A DNA stretch of 64,000 bases, from positions 1 to 64,000 of the forward strand of contig MU867125.1 of the NCBI GenBank assembly GCA_033725935.1. Reading direction: 5' to 3'. Of this stretch, positions 26,037 through 36,826 are shown in pieces (positions within the stretch are counted from its first letter, which is position 1; every line of letters starts with the position of its first letter). Origin of the DNA: Cladorrhinum sp. PSN259 (taxonomy: Eukaryota; Ascomycota; Sordariomycetes; Sordariales; Podosporaceae). The notes beneath the pieces were generated by a model. That model searched no databases. It saw nothing but the letters and a program-made list of their open reading frames with translations, and was not told the origin of the DNA. Made by a program: the position numbers and the translations under genes.

Positions 26037-27115
26037 GTTTGGCTATTTTGCGCGCTCTAGTTTTCTACAACCCTTTGCGCGACAATTGTATAGGGGGGGG
26101 GAGGGGGTTTCTGTTGTTGAGGGTAGAGACAAAGGTGAATTAACTCTTCGAGATCCAATAGCGCATACGGAAAAGAAGAAAAACAAAAAAAAAAATCAAT
26201 CGAGAAACTGAAAGAGTTTACAATGTCGCAAAGCAATCAAGTTTTGCGCCCGAATCCGTAATTATAGAAAATTTGAAAGCTGTTGCAAACTTTGCGACGG
26301 GATGGTATGGTGGTGGTGGTGGTGGTGGTGGTGGTGGTGGGTTGTCACTGGTTGTCTGTGTAAATAAGGCCTTGCAGCAAGATAGCTTGCTTGGTGGTGG
26401 GTTCGCTCTCTCGATCCTGGGCCTGCTGCTGCGCGGTCCGGGCAACGCGTTTTGGAGCAAACACGAATTGAGATTTTGGAGAAGGCAGAGGGGAGCCTTA
26501 TGTAATCACAGTGCTGTTCTTGCTAGATGCACTGTCTTTACACTGTCCATTTGATGCCCCTGAATTCAGAGACATGAAGACAACATCTGTGTTGCAAGAG
26601 ATTTTTACTCAATACACTTTGCATTTTCCCCAAGAATTTATCAAATAATCATTTTCAACATCAAGTAAGTTGTAGGTGGTATTCTTATCCATTCACTCCC
26701 CTTGCCTGTTCCTCTTCCCCTCAAAACCACTGAACCATGCTAAACAGTAAAAACATTACTATGAAAGAAAAAAGAGTATGTACCCAGACCAAGACATAGA
26801 ATACAAAATGACCCAGTATGCCTTTACAGCCCTCATAATTCCCGAGGGGGATCAAAGTCATATTTCATCCCAAAACCCGGCCTATGAACCATGAGGTATG
26901 CCCACCTCAGCCAGGTCCGATTCTTTCCTGCCCTTCCAAACGCCCATCCCATTGTAACCATATTCAATACAACCCAATCCAAACCCTGTCCCATCCTATC
27001 CTGTATCGCCGGAATGGATCCCAATGATAAAATCAAAAACTCCCAACATGAAAGAAATCGGTATCAGCTCATCTGGTGCAATAGTCGTGCACTAACAAAC
27101 TCTGTTGAAAACGCT
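26037..27115. other. Intergenic region upstream of Arp9, no gene seen
   Basis: 1.1 kb with the Arp9 promoter/leader and the 3' flank of the Ysc84-like gene. A (TGG)n run at about 26308-26340 lies about 270 bp upstream of the Arp9 start. No supported coding sequence. Confidence 0.5.
26308..26340. repeat. (TGG)n trinucleotide repeat
   Basis: About eleven tandem TGG units upstream of the Arp9 start (CCA on the gene's strand). Confidence 0.9.
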
Positions 27116-29433
27116 CTATGCGACAGCAACGGAGCTTCTTTGGCTGCCAGTCGTAGATGAGACTATCCTGACCTCCTTCGCACCGTTAACCTTCTTAGCC
27201 TCCTCTTCCTGGGGAGTCTCAACAGCACTCATAAACTCGGTCTCAGTCTGAGGGGTGCGCGGCTCCCTCTCACTGTCATCCTCAACTGAGGATGGAGACT
27301 CGAGGTTTTGCGGCACCGGTGGGACATCCTCCAAGCTCCTGCGCTGCTCCATGATAGCGTTGACCGCAATGGTGGTGCAGACCGACGAGGAGTTCCTCTG
27401 ATGCCGGGGGCTAGGGGAGCGGGAAGACTCCATGGAAGCTTCCTGGCCCTGCTCGCCGTCCTTCGCGGCAATGGCCTCATCAATCGAGACTTCAGCCGAA
27501 GGCTCAGTCTCTGATGCGTTCGAGGCAATGGAAAGGAACGAGTTCCTAACGGGGCTTCTGAAGGCAGAAATGTCGCCAAAGTCGCCCTTGCTTCCTCTCG
27601 ATCCGCGCGCGGGGCTGCGTGGAGGAAGAGGTGGGGGAACCCGCTTGGGAATGGTGACGACGTTGATGCCCTTGGCCTGGACAACCTGGGTGATCTGTGA
27701 CGTCCTAATCGAGGATCGAGTAGGCTGAGCAGCGGCAGTAGCGACCTCGCAAATGACAATCGCTTCCTCCTCGTCATCATCCTCATCGTCCTCGTCGTCG
27801 GCGTCTTCGTCAAGCTCGTCATCCGACTTTGCGAGCGATTCAGCAGGCGTAACCTCGGACTCCTCTCCAATCGCTGTATCATTTTTTATATCTTCCTTGA
27901 CCTCCTGAATAACGTCCATTTCTCTAATTTCTGAGGGCTGAACCGGTGGTAACTCGGAACCCCGTCTTCTAAGCTTCTCGAGAATGCTCATGTCAATCTT
28001 GGTATAGTCGACCTCTTCTGGTTCGACGACCGCAGGAAGCTTTTCAGATACCGAATCCTTCCCGTCGTCGCTGTTTGCTCGACTTAGGCTCGTCTCTGCC
28101 TGGCTGGTCACATCCGTTTGGGTATAAGCATCTGTCATGGCAGTCGCTTGTGTTTTTGCCGACATGCAGCTGCCCCGGTTGCTCCTAGAAACAAACGTGT
28201 CCATGCTCTGGCGGCTGAACCGTGAAAATATTGGGCTTGTCGGGCTGGGGTGGTACTCGAACTGTGTGCTCGTAGGGCGTAACGTTGAGCCTGCCTCCCG
28301 AATCTCGATTCCAGCCATCTCAAGGCCAATGATGCCAAAGGGATCGGGGTCGTTTGCATCGGGAATCCCAAAGGCGTTTTTGGCCGGAGTGGCCGGGATG
28401 AGGGCCTTTGGGGTTTCAATAATAGCATCGCCCGGTGCTGGCTGCTGAGCTAGCCATTCGAAAAGGGGCTTGTCATAGTCGGTTCGGCCTTCGGCGGCCT
28501 TGATAACCTCGAATAATGGACGCATCTCCGGGATGCTTTTTGGGATGTTCCCAGCGAGGACGTCGAGGACTGTAACGTTGGAGGTGTAAAACCGTTCGTT
28601 TTCGTTGGTCCGTTCCGTCACAAGTGAGCCGTCGAGTGCTACCGCCTGATGTTTCCCCCTAGCCTTCACATATGTCAAAACGGTATCAGTGATCTCCTTC
28701 CACTTGATTTCCGGTTCCTCCGCTCCCACAACTGCCAACGGCCCTACGGCCAAATTGACATGTTCGCCTAATATTAAATTTGGCCGGGTGAAAAGCTCGA
28801 GTGTTTGGACGCTGTTGATAACCAAGACGCAGTCGTAGATATCGACCCCAATGACGAATCCTAATTCCGCAGTGTGGAGTATTATTCCTGAGGGCGGCGA
28901 CCAAGTACCGTCAGCTTTACGAGCTGTGATGAGGCCAGCCCCACCCGACCCTGACATCCAGAGCCCGGAGCGCATGCATGAGAATACTGCGAGGCCGACT
29001 GCATTTTGTATTATTCGTGGAGGAATCTTTTTGGTGATGTATGTTGGTTCTTTGGTGTTTGGGTCTATTTGCTCGGATTCTGGAGACTGGAAGCCATCAA
29101 CTAGGGGGATGCGTTAGCATGCGTGGGGAGGTAGCATTGACACGGGACGGGCGGGTTCCCCTTACAGCAAAAGGATTTCAATATTCTTGCGGCTTTGTCG
29201 CATTCTTTGTCCAGCGTCGTTGGCCAGTACGTCTCGCGATCAAAGCGAGTTGGTTGTGCGTTTGCTGAAGAGAGACTGAGGCGATTCGCACTAATCTTGC
29301 CGGCCCATCCAAAAACCTTGCCGAAAGCGCCTGGGGTGTTCTCGTTTGGTCGATTCGTTGAGCTGCTGTTGGAACTGATGCTGGCTTTCCTCGTCCTGTC
29401 CCACGATGGGAGAAAGGCCGACATGCGCTGCAT
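27116..29433 (-). CDS. Ysc84/SH3YL1-family actin- and lipid-binding protein, no SH3 domain
   Basis: Two exons: 29433-29166 and 29100-27116, giving 750 aa from the ATG at 29433 (MQRMSAFLPSW); a second ATG at 29424 is nearly as good. The first ~290 residues are the Ysc84 (DUF500) domain: LDKECDKAARILKSF, IPPRIIQNAVGLAVF, GSGGAGLITARKADGTWSPP, FVIGVDIYDCVLVINS and the GHVNLAVGPL-like block EHVNLAVGPLAVVGAE are typical. The remaining ~460 residues are Ser/Pro/Glu-rich and disordered, with a strongly acidic stretch (DDELDEDADDEDDEDDDEEE) and polyproline PPPLPPR. Yeast Ysc84 binds actin and Las17 at cortical endocytic patches and carries a C-terminal SH3 domain. None is seen here, so any SH3-dependent links are missing; its own proline motif could instead be an SH3 ligand (inference). 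Confidence 0.88.
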
Positions 29434-32400
29434 GATTGGTGATGGACTTGGGGTGAGATTCACCACCGACCGGTCCTCTCACCAAGACTCTGTGTGCAGA
29501 TGCAGATGCGGATGTCGAGACAGGGAGTTGACGAGCCGGCGAACGGCAGCTGCGGACGTTTTCAATCAAAGCCACCCCCAAGGCTGGGCAAAACCTGGAA
29601 AGTTGGGCAGCCCCCAGCAAGCCCAAACCTGGCCCGGCCTGCGCTGCTGTGGTCCAGTGGTTCAGGGTGGTCCAGTGGATAAGTGACGTGGGTGATGGGC
29701 AGCGCGGAGATCACGCCAACAACCGAGCGCAACGAAAAATAAAAGAGGGACAGGGTGCCGCGCAGGGGGTTTTCTGCAGCTCGCCCCAAGCGCCTGTGAT
29801 TCGTCCCCCAGGGGTAAATGTCGTGGAGAAGGGTGTGACGGTGCCTGAGTTTGCTCCCCAGAGGTACGGTAGATTGAAAAATTATATTGGGAGGGTGCCC
29901 ATCGAGTAATATCTAAACCGAGGCCCGGGTCCTTTATGATCAGATGCCGGTCACAAAGCCGTCTGTTGCCTCGTCGAGTGTTTGTCGTGTTAATCGTGTT
30001 GCCGGTGAAGTTGGAACGAGAGAGAAAACAATTCTTTTTAGGAAGAAACTGTGGAATGGACTCTTTAGTCCAGATGCGAAATGAACGGCGGGTCAGATAT
30101 CAGAGCAGCGCCCAGCACATCCCGGAATGGTCTCGATAAGAATTGCTTTTCTCGAGATGGTTTTCTTACAGCAGGGATTTTGGAGGATGTTCACAAGGTC
30201 ATGGGTTCCTGTTTTCTTTCTTTGGCGCCTCTAAGCCTCTGCCCCGCATCAATCCCTTATTGTGATTCCCGGCTCGTAATCCCACTGCAATTGTTGTTTT
30301 GTTCGCTCTTTCATCTCGGTTTGTTTTAAACCCTTTTTTCATTTTTTTTTTTCATTCCTACACAGATCTCAGCCCAACGGCGATGCAGCAAGAAACTGCT
30401 ACATCATTACACCCTCACACTGTATCCCGTCCCCCCCTATATCCTGCGTCTGGTATAACCCCTCCTTACTGAGTCGATGATGAATGGAGGTTACGCACCA
30501 AAAGATTCAAGACAGCTGAGGTAGGGATCCACTTGTGCGCGTGCTGTCTCCTGGTTCATGCATTGGTCGCTTTCTGGACCGGGCCATCCTGGTTTCGTTC
30601 CCGAGCCCACCGGCAACCACATCTTTGGCTCGATCTTGGACTTGATTCTTGATTCTTGGACCTCAATCATGTCGTCATGTTTTATCGTATTTTTCTAATC
30701 ACAGCAAACAATTTCTGAAAAACCTGATGGAGATATTCACCTTCTTCTTGAAGCTCCATCTCATCTCTCGATCGCTCCTTCAGTCAGGCTCACACCGCGA
30801 ATTGCCTCTGAAAACAGGGGGTCGCAATGCGTTTGAACTCCCGCAGCCACTTCCGCCATGACATTTCCGCCTCGCCGGGATGTGATCTGAAAGGCAGTCG
30901 ATCTTGGCCAAGCCAACGATGCAACATGCAACCACTTACACAGACAGTCACACTGCTGTGGGGGATTGACTTATGTCGAATGGGCTGACCACATATTGAT
31001 TGAGGGGTTGTGTTTGTCCAACAACACAACCTGCTCCTCGTGCTTCGTTCGTACGATGTTGGTTGGCATCAGGTGTCCTCGACGCTCACTCATCGCCATC
31101 TGAGAACTCGGCATTATTCGTAAACCTTTTGTCAACCACGGACCCCACGTTGCTTTTTGCAGAGTTTGAATCACACCAAACCATTATGTTGCTTTTGACG
31201 ACCCCAGCCAATCATGCTGTCAAACCAGACAATTGCTTTCTTCTCCCTCCTGGACCCGACTTGCGACCGGCCGGGACGTCTGAGCTGTCACCAGCAAAGA
31301 CCTACATACAGCCTGTAACGAGCAGCCAGCTCATGTAGTGTGATATATGCAGACATTTCTTTTCCCACAGACGACTCTTATCGATGCCGATCATCCATTT
31401 GTTCTTCCTCTCCCCTGAATGTGCTTTGACCTTTTCGATCTGAATCAGGGGTGAGGAAGACAATCATCACGACTGGCAGATTTTGGATTCAGATACTAGT
31501 CTTCTTGATCATATGATCTTAGTAGGTGAGTGAGGGGGCAAATACTACTAGATAACTGCCGCCCTATCAGAACAACCCCCAAATTGGTTTGTGCTCTCGA
31601 AGCACTGCAGTCAGATTATGACCACCTTGCTCATCCGTCCCATCCATCTCAATATTATCTCCCCGCAATGTAGATACATACTACTGCAAGTAATCGAGCC
31701 TCGTCAATTTTTTAAACCGGTTCTTTAGTGCAACCCTCTTTTGTGTGAGTTGAGGGAGGGGGATGATTGCTGCGGCGCAGTTTTTTTTTTTCTGTGTTGC
31801 CTCGGTAGGTTAGAGGAGGGGAATATTGTGACCGAAACCCTTGCGTGTTTGCTTCATGACCGCAGTGAGTGGTTTGGTGAGATGATTCGATGAGTGGGAA
31901 TAAACCCCAGAAGGGAAAGGAAGGGGTCTTCTGGAAAGGTTCTTTCGGTGAAAAAATAAAGTGATGTGCTGTGCTGTGTTTGTGGTCCTGTGCAGGCAGG
32001 CAGTTTTTTCTTGCTCAGCCTCAAATACGAAGGCGAGGAGGGCTCTCTCTCTCTCTCTCATCGTTTCCTTTTTTAAGAAAGTGAAAAGTGGGGGTATGTA
32101 GATAGAATGCGCAGGTATGTACATAGGTTAAACAACAACTATGCACAAGGTTTGGCTTGATAAATTAAGTGCAAGTTTATGTATCTGTAGATTATTCGTT
32201 CACTTTTATGAAAAGAATTGATCAAGAACGGTTGCCTGCCTACTTGCCTCGTCACATCAACTTGCCATGAGATGGGGCCATGGAAAGATAGGCAACCACG
32301 CACTCAACCCCTCTTTAGAAACCAAAAGTGAAAAAATAACACCAGCAATGTGTAGTACATACATACATACAACACAGCTGAGACATTTACCCGCTCGCAA

Positions 32401-33081
32401 CACTTCATTCATCCGTTTCATCGCCTCCATCAAGCACAAAAGCGGCGCGTTAGGTAGGCATTGCTCGAATGCTGTGCAACAACAACCACGAACACGACAA
32501 TAAATTTACTGAACCAGGAAAAGCCACCATGGCGAGAGAGCTGTGTGTGTTTCTGCTTGCATGTATGTGTCTGACGAGCGAGGACTGGACAAAACCATCA
32601 TCAGAAAACATGGAGTGGGTATTTATTTTCTGTCTGTAAACTGTACAATTGCTTGAACATTCTTTTTGTTTTGTGTAGAAAAAAAAAATCTAGAATATTA
32701 CAACAGGGAGAAAGAAAAAAAAAATACACAAAACGCCTTGCCTGCCTGCTACCCACCCCAACATTGTTCCCCAAAAGTCTATTAATGCTGTGTTTGGTGG
32801 TTGTGTTGTCGCTAAAACGAGCAAGAAGAAGAAGAGGGTGTATCATTTCGTTATAAAATAAAAAAAGCCATAAGGCCATTATCGTAGCGAATTTATTTTG
32901 TGGTTGATTCGCTTGTTATTACATGTTTCATGGTTGACGATGTAGTTGATGATGATGTCGTGGTCGTGCGTAGTATATCGAAGTTTATCGTTTGCGTTGC
33001 AATAATCTGTATGTGTGTGTCATAAAGACTCGAGGATAAAGATGTCGTTTCCGTCATACTTTGTCCAACTCCCCCTTAATT
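29434..33081. other. 3.6-kb gap, no gene seen
   Basis: Promoter side of the Ysc84-like gene and 3' flank of the F-box gene. Open frames are short and unconserved-looking. A (CT)n run occurs near 32043-32060 and CATA repeats near 32357-32371. The region is otherwise of mixed composition, with no RNA gene recognised. Confidence 0.45.
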
Positions 33082-34524
33082 TCAAGGAGAAGCAACAGGA
33101 GAAGTAACGGCAGAGGCAAAAGCAGAAGAAGAAGGAGAAGGCGACGCAGACCCATCGCTACTCCCACTACCACTTCCGTCCGAATCAACAACCCCATTAA
33201 GCCTCGGCCACGGTCCCCCTTCAATCAAGAACCTTTCCAGCCCCTTGCAATCCACCGTCTTCTGGCACCGGCGATGCGGGCTCGGCTTCCTCCTCCAACC
33301 ATTATACAGACCCTCAGGCCCGACCTCGACATCGTTCCAATTGTCATCCGTAACGGGCTTGAAATCCCACACCTCCCTCGAGTTCGTCCTCACATCTCCG
33401 CTCTCCACGTCCCCTTCGATGTGGAACCTCTTGAGGCTAGGCAACTTCCCCTGCAAACCAGCAAACAAAGATCTCCAGCTCCCTTCATGCAAGTGCACAC
33501 CACCAATGCTGGCCTCGTAGGGTTTAGCCAGCCCTCTCCCGCCAAGCCTCAACCTCTCCAGCGTGGCCGCGTGTCTGAGCAGAAAACACTTCAAGTCATC
33601 TTCCGAGCAGGAAATACCCTCAAGCTTTAAATCCGTCAACTTTTCGTACGTAAAGTTTCCCCTGAACAACGCCTTGAACGACAGCTCAAACTTTTCGCCG
33701 GGGGCGTGGTAAGTATGGAACGCCAGCCTCAGGTACTTCAGCTCCGTGCTGAACTGAAGTACGTGTCCCAACCCGTTCACAGCCCGAAATTTCGACTGTG
33801 GGAACAGATTATCCGGCGGGTCGAGCACGAGGTCAAGCCTCGAGAGGGAAGCAAACGACGTCGCACAGTCGAACCAGTGTCGTCTGTCATCCGCCAGACG
33901 GAACAACTCAAGAGGTAACTGATCGATGCTGAGGGAATCAAGCCTCACGTGTCGCACGGCGGAGACGATGGCGTTCATGTTCTTGCACGCTTGACTTCTG
34001 TCCCTCTTGCGGCAGTTGCGGACCTCGAAAACCTGCTGGAGAACCTCGATGTCGTAGGGGCACTTTGTGAAGGTGACCTCCAGGCTCTTGAGTTTGTCAC
34101 TCGAACCACCAAGCTTCTTGAAGGCATCTTCGACTACCTTTGACCGAGTTGAAAGGGGCCGTAACTTCTTGGACTGCTCTTCTAGCTCGTAGTATTTGAT
34201 CCACGCCTCCTGCAGGAGTTGGTTCCGCTCCTCGGGCTCCTGCAGCCAGTGCTGGAAGAAGGTTGTGTGTCTTGCATTGTATTCGTCTATCTTTGCCAAG
34301 TTGAAGGTTATGGAGCGTATCTTGTCGCGGAGGCGCTCATGGCTTGCAATGAGTTGCAGGCGCTTGATGTCGTCCTTGTACTCTACCGCCGTGAAGTGTT
34401 CTGGCAGGAGGTAGTCGTAGCCTATGTCGGCCAGTCTTGCTGAAGAGATGCGGAGGGCTTTGACGGAAGGCAGGTCGCAGTATTGGAAGATGAGTCGGAC
34501 CAGCTCGACGGGGAGGGAGTCCAT
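33082..34524 (-). CDS. F-box protein of unknown substrate
   Basis: Single exon, 480 aa. The N-terminus MDSLPVELVRLIFQYCDLPSVKALR is a typical fungal F-box (residues about 2-40), which would bind Skp1 in an SCF ubiquitin ligase. The rest contains leucine-rich segments spaced like degenerate LRRs (LSRLDLVLDPPDNL, LKYLRLAFHTY, LTDLKLEGISCSEDDL, LERLRLGG), likely forming the substrate-binding part. The C-terminus is a Ser/Gly/Ala-rich tail. Filamentous fungi have many such proteins and I cannot name an orthologue. The start is the first ATG and sits exactly at the F-box. The SCF role is family knowledge; the substrate is unknown. Confidence 0.85.
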   Translation of the reverse strand: MDSLPVELVRLIFQYCDLPSVKALRISSARLADIGYDYLLPEHFTAVEYKDDIKRLQLIASHERLRDKIRSITFNLAKIDEYNARHTTFFQHWLQEPEERNQLLQEAWIKYYELEEQSKKLRPLSTRSKVVEDAFKKLGGSSDKLKSLEVTFTKCPYDIEVLQQVFEVRNCRKRDRSQACKNMNAIVSAVRHVRLDSLSIDQLPLELFRLADDRRHWFDCATSFASLSRLDLVLDPPDNLFPQSKFRAVNGLGHVLQFSTELKYLRLAFHTYHAPGEKFELSFKALFRGNFTYEKLTDLKLEGISCSEDDLKCFLLRHAATLERLRLGGRGLAKPYEASIGGVHLHEGSWRSLFAGLQGKLPSLKRFHIEGDVESGDVRTNSREVWDFKPVTDDNWNDVEVGPEGLYNGWRRKPSPHRRCQKTVDCKGLERFLIEGGPWPRLNGVVDSDGSGSGSSDGSASPSPSSSAFASAVTSPVASP

Positions 34525-35878
34525 CGTGGCTGGTTGGATGGGATGGGATAAGAGGAAGGTGGGTGGTTAAACCATGAGTGTATGAGGAAGCTCACACGAC
34601 ACACTTTGAGTGAGGAATGTAAATATAAAGGAATCCCGAGAGGAAGAAAAAAGTAAAAGGCGGGCTTTGGAGATATGTATGTATTGTAAGTTGCCAAGAG
34701 CTAAGAAGAGACCTGGCGGGCTGACATGCAGTAAGGAAGAAACAGAGGAAAAAAAAGAGATGTCAGGTAAGACCGTTGTCAACAGAACAAGGACACAAAC
34801 ATCCAATGCCCAGGTTATTTTTTTTATTTTTTTTTATCTAAGCTTCCTCTCTTAAACAACCCCATGCACTAGTGTACTGCACGGTAGTGTTCCTGCTTTG
34901 GTTCTGATTTTCTTCCATGGGCTCGGTTGCATCACGCACTGCATGGGAATGACCGTTTGGACTTTTTCGGTTTTGGGTGCCCAAAAAGGAACGCGGGCTT
35001 TGACACCGAAAGTTTGGAGCGCAAGAAGTCGGTGAGCTTAAGACAGACAAGGGCCTGGCTGGTGAGGGGCCACAAAAAAAAGTCGGGTTCGTGGGGACCG
35101 CCTGCCTTCCGGGAGAGACAGGGCAGGGGGTGGTATGGACGAATTCTAGCGGCTGGGTGCAGCATGGCTGCCCACTGCACCCTCGTCGTTCAAGACGAAC
35201 ACCGTGACTGGATAGACGAAAAACACCGGGCAGACAGAAACCGGAATTCACACTTGGCCACCTGCAAATCCTGCAAGCCACAAGCCCACGACAGAAGAGC
35301 CAGTTGGGATCTGACTATCTGTCTATTCAGGTACGCGTCGATCACGAACACCCTTGTCGTCCCGGAAGAGCGGAATCTGAATGGGAATGGGCGGGGGTTG
35401 TGTGGAAAGGCGGTGGGCGGTGAACTGTTGAAAGCCTCGCCTACCGGGGTCGGGCCCTGTGCAACAGAAAAGGAGGTGTGATATGGAAGCAGTGGAATGT
35501 GTGTGGAATGCCGCCTCGTGGGGTGGATGGAACTGCCTTCTGGAGTGGGTGGGTGAAAGTGTCCGATGGTGTGCGCTGACAGCACGTGAAGCGCCGTTGA
35601 TGTGCGTTGAGGGGCGAGCAGCAGCAGCGGCCGGACAAGCCATGAACCCAGGAAGCCGTGAGCCGTGATCCGTGATCCGCAAGCTCCGATCGCGGCTCAA
35701 AGATTTGGATTATATTATCCCAGATGAGGGTGCTACAGCATTACATATCGAAATATCCGTTCATTGTACGTAGTGGGGCCCCATGAGGCATGAGGAGGTC
35801 CTCTGCTGACGAGATGTGCAACGACAACAAACCATCATCAGGTCTATCACTCGGATTCACGCCAAACCCCGTGAGTCA

Positions 35879-35916
<38 letters not shown>

Positions 35917-36826
35917 AAACACAACTTGATCGAGACTAGGCCGCCTCAGACCGCCAAACAGAGAAAATGTGAGGTTTCACAGTGACAGGTCCCATCTTGC
36001 ATTTGGGATCCTTGCTGATTGGTTCGTTTGACACGGACTCAGAGAGAAGGCTCTCACCGACGAGACCTGTCCACACCGTCGGGAGCGGCGGCCTGTTTCC
36101 TTTTTCTTTTTTTTTTTCTCCCTCTTTTTTTGGCTCTCGATGATTCACCTGTGTGAGTTGCGTACGTACCAGCCGGCCCGATATCAAGGAGATGCAATCG
36201 CCACTGGTCAAACAGAACACCAGAACACTCAGCTGTGTGTTTATCGTGCAGATGATGATCGGAAGACACGATCATCATTGCATTCTTAGTGTACACTCCA
36301 ACACGAGAACGGAGAAATGGCGGACAATACAGGGAACCAAAAACCGCAAAGGCCGATATAATTTTGGTTCGCTGAGACTTAGATTTCGGTTTTCCATGTG
36401 ATGAAATGAATTTGTTGGGGTTCGGAATCTGAATGATACACCGAAAAGTGAAAACGTTCCAAACACAGTTTGGGCGGTGAGGCGGGGTCAGTGCTAATTG
36501 AAAGGTACCCACTTGGCGCGCTAGCCGAGGGCCAAGGCGGGGAAGAAGCGACTTCCAGGCCTTCCAGTGATTTGATTCAAGCAGCCCGTTTTAGGATGCT
36601 TCCAATCACCAGTCACAGAACTCTCTCCAAGCCATATCGCTGCATCATTCACCGAGCTCAGCTGACTGGCTGAGTGACTGTCCTGCCTGCCTGTCCCTCA
36701 CTTCCTTTCGCTGCCACCAAACGCTGGACGTTGGTTGACAGAAACAGAATGCATTCAGAGACGTGACAAGAGGCCTGCCATCGATAGCGGCGGTGTTGAT
36801 ATCAAACTTAATCTTGTACAACCACC
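34525..36826. other. 2.3-kb divergent intergenic region, no gene seen
   Basis: Lies between the divergently transcribed F-box (-) and RBR (+) genes, so it holds both promoters. A (GAT)n repeat lies at 35881-35917. Overlapping open frames on both strands around 34.9-35.7 kb carry no recognisable domains and are treated as chance. Confidence 0.5.
35881..35917. repeat. (GAT)12 trinucleotide repeat
   Basis: Twelve perfect GAT units in the divergent intergenic region. Confidence 0.9.

Noticed and set aside
32043..33060. Simple-sequence-rich region as a transposon remnant
   Set aside because: Only scattered CT and CATA repeats, no terminal repeats or transposase-like frame.
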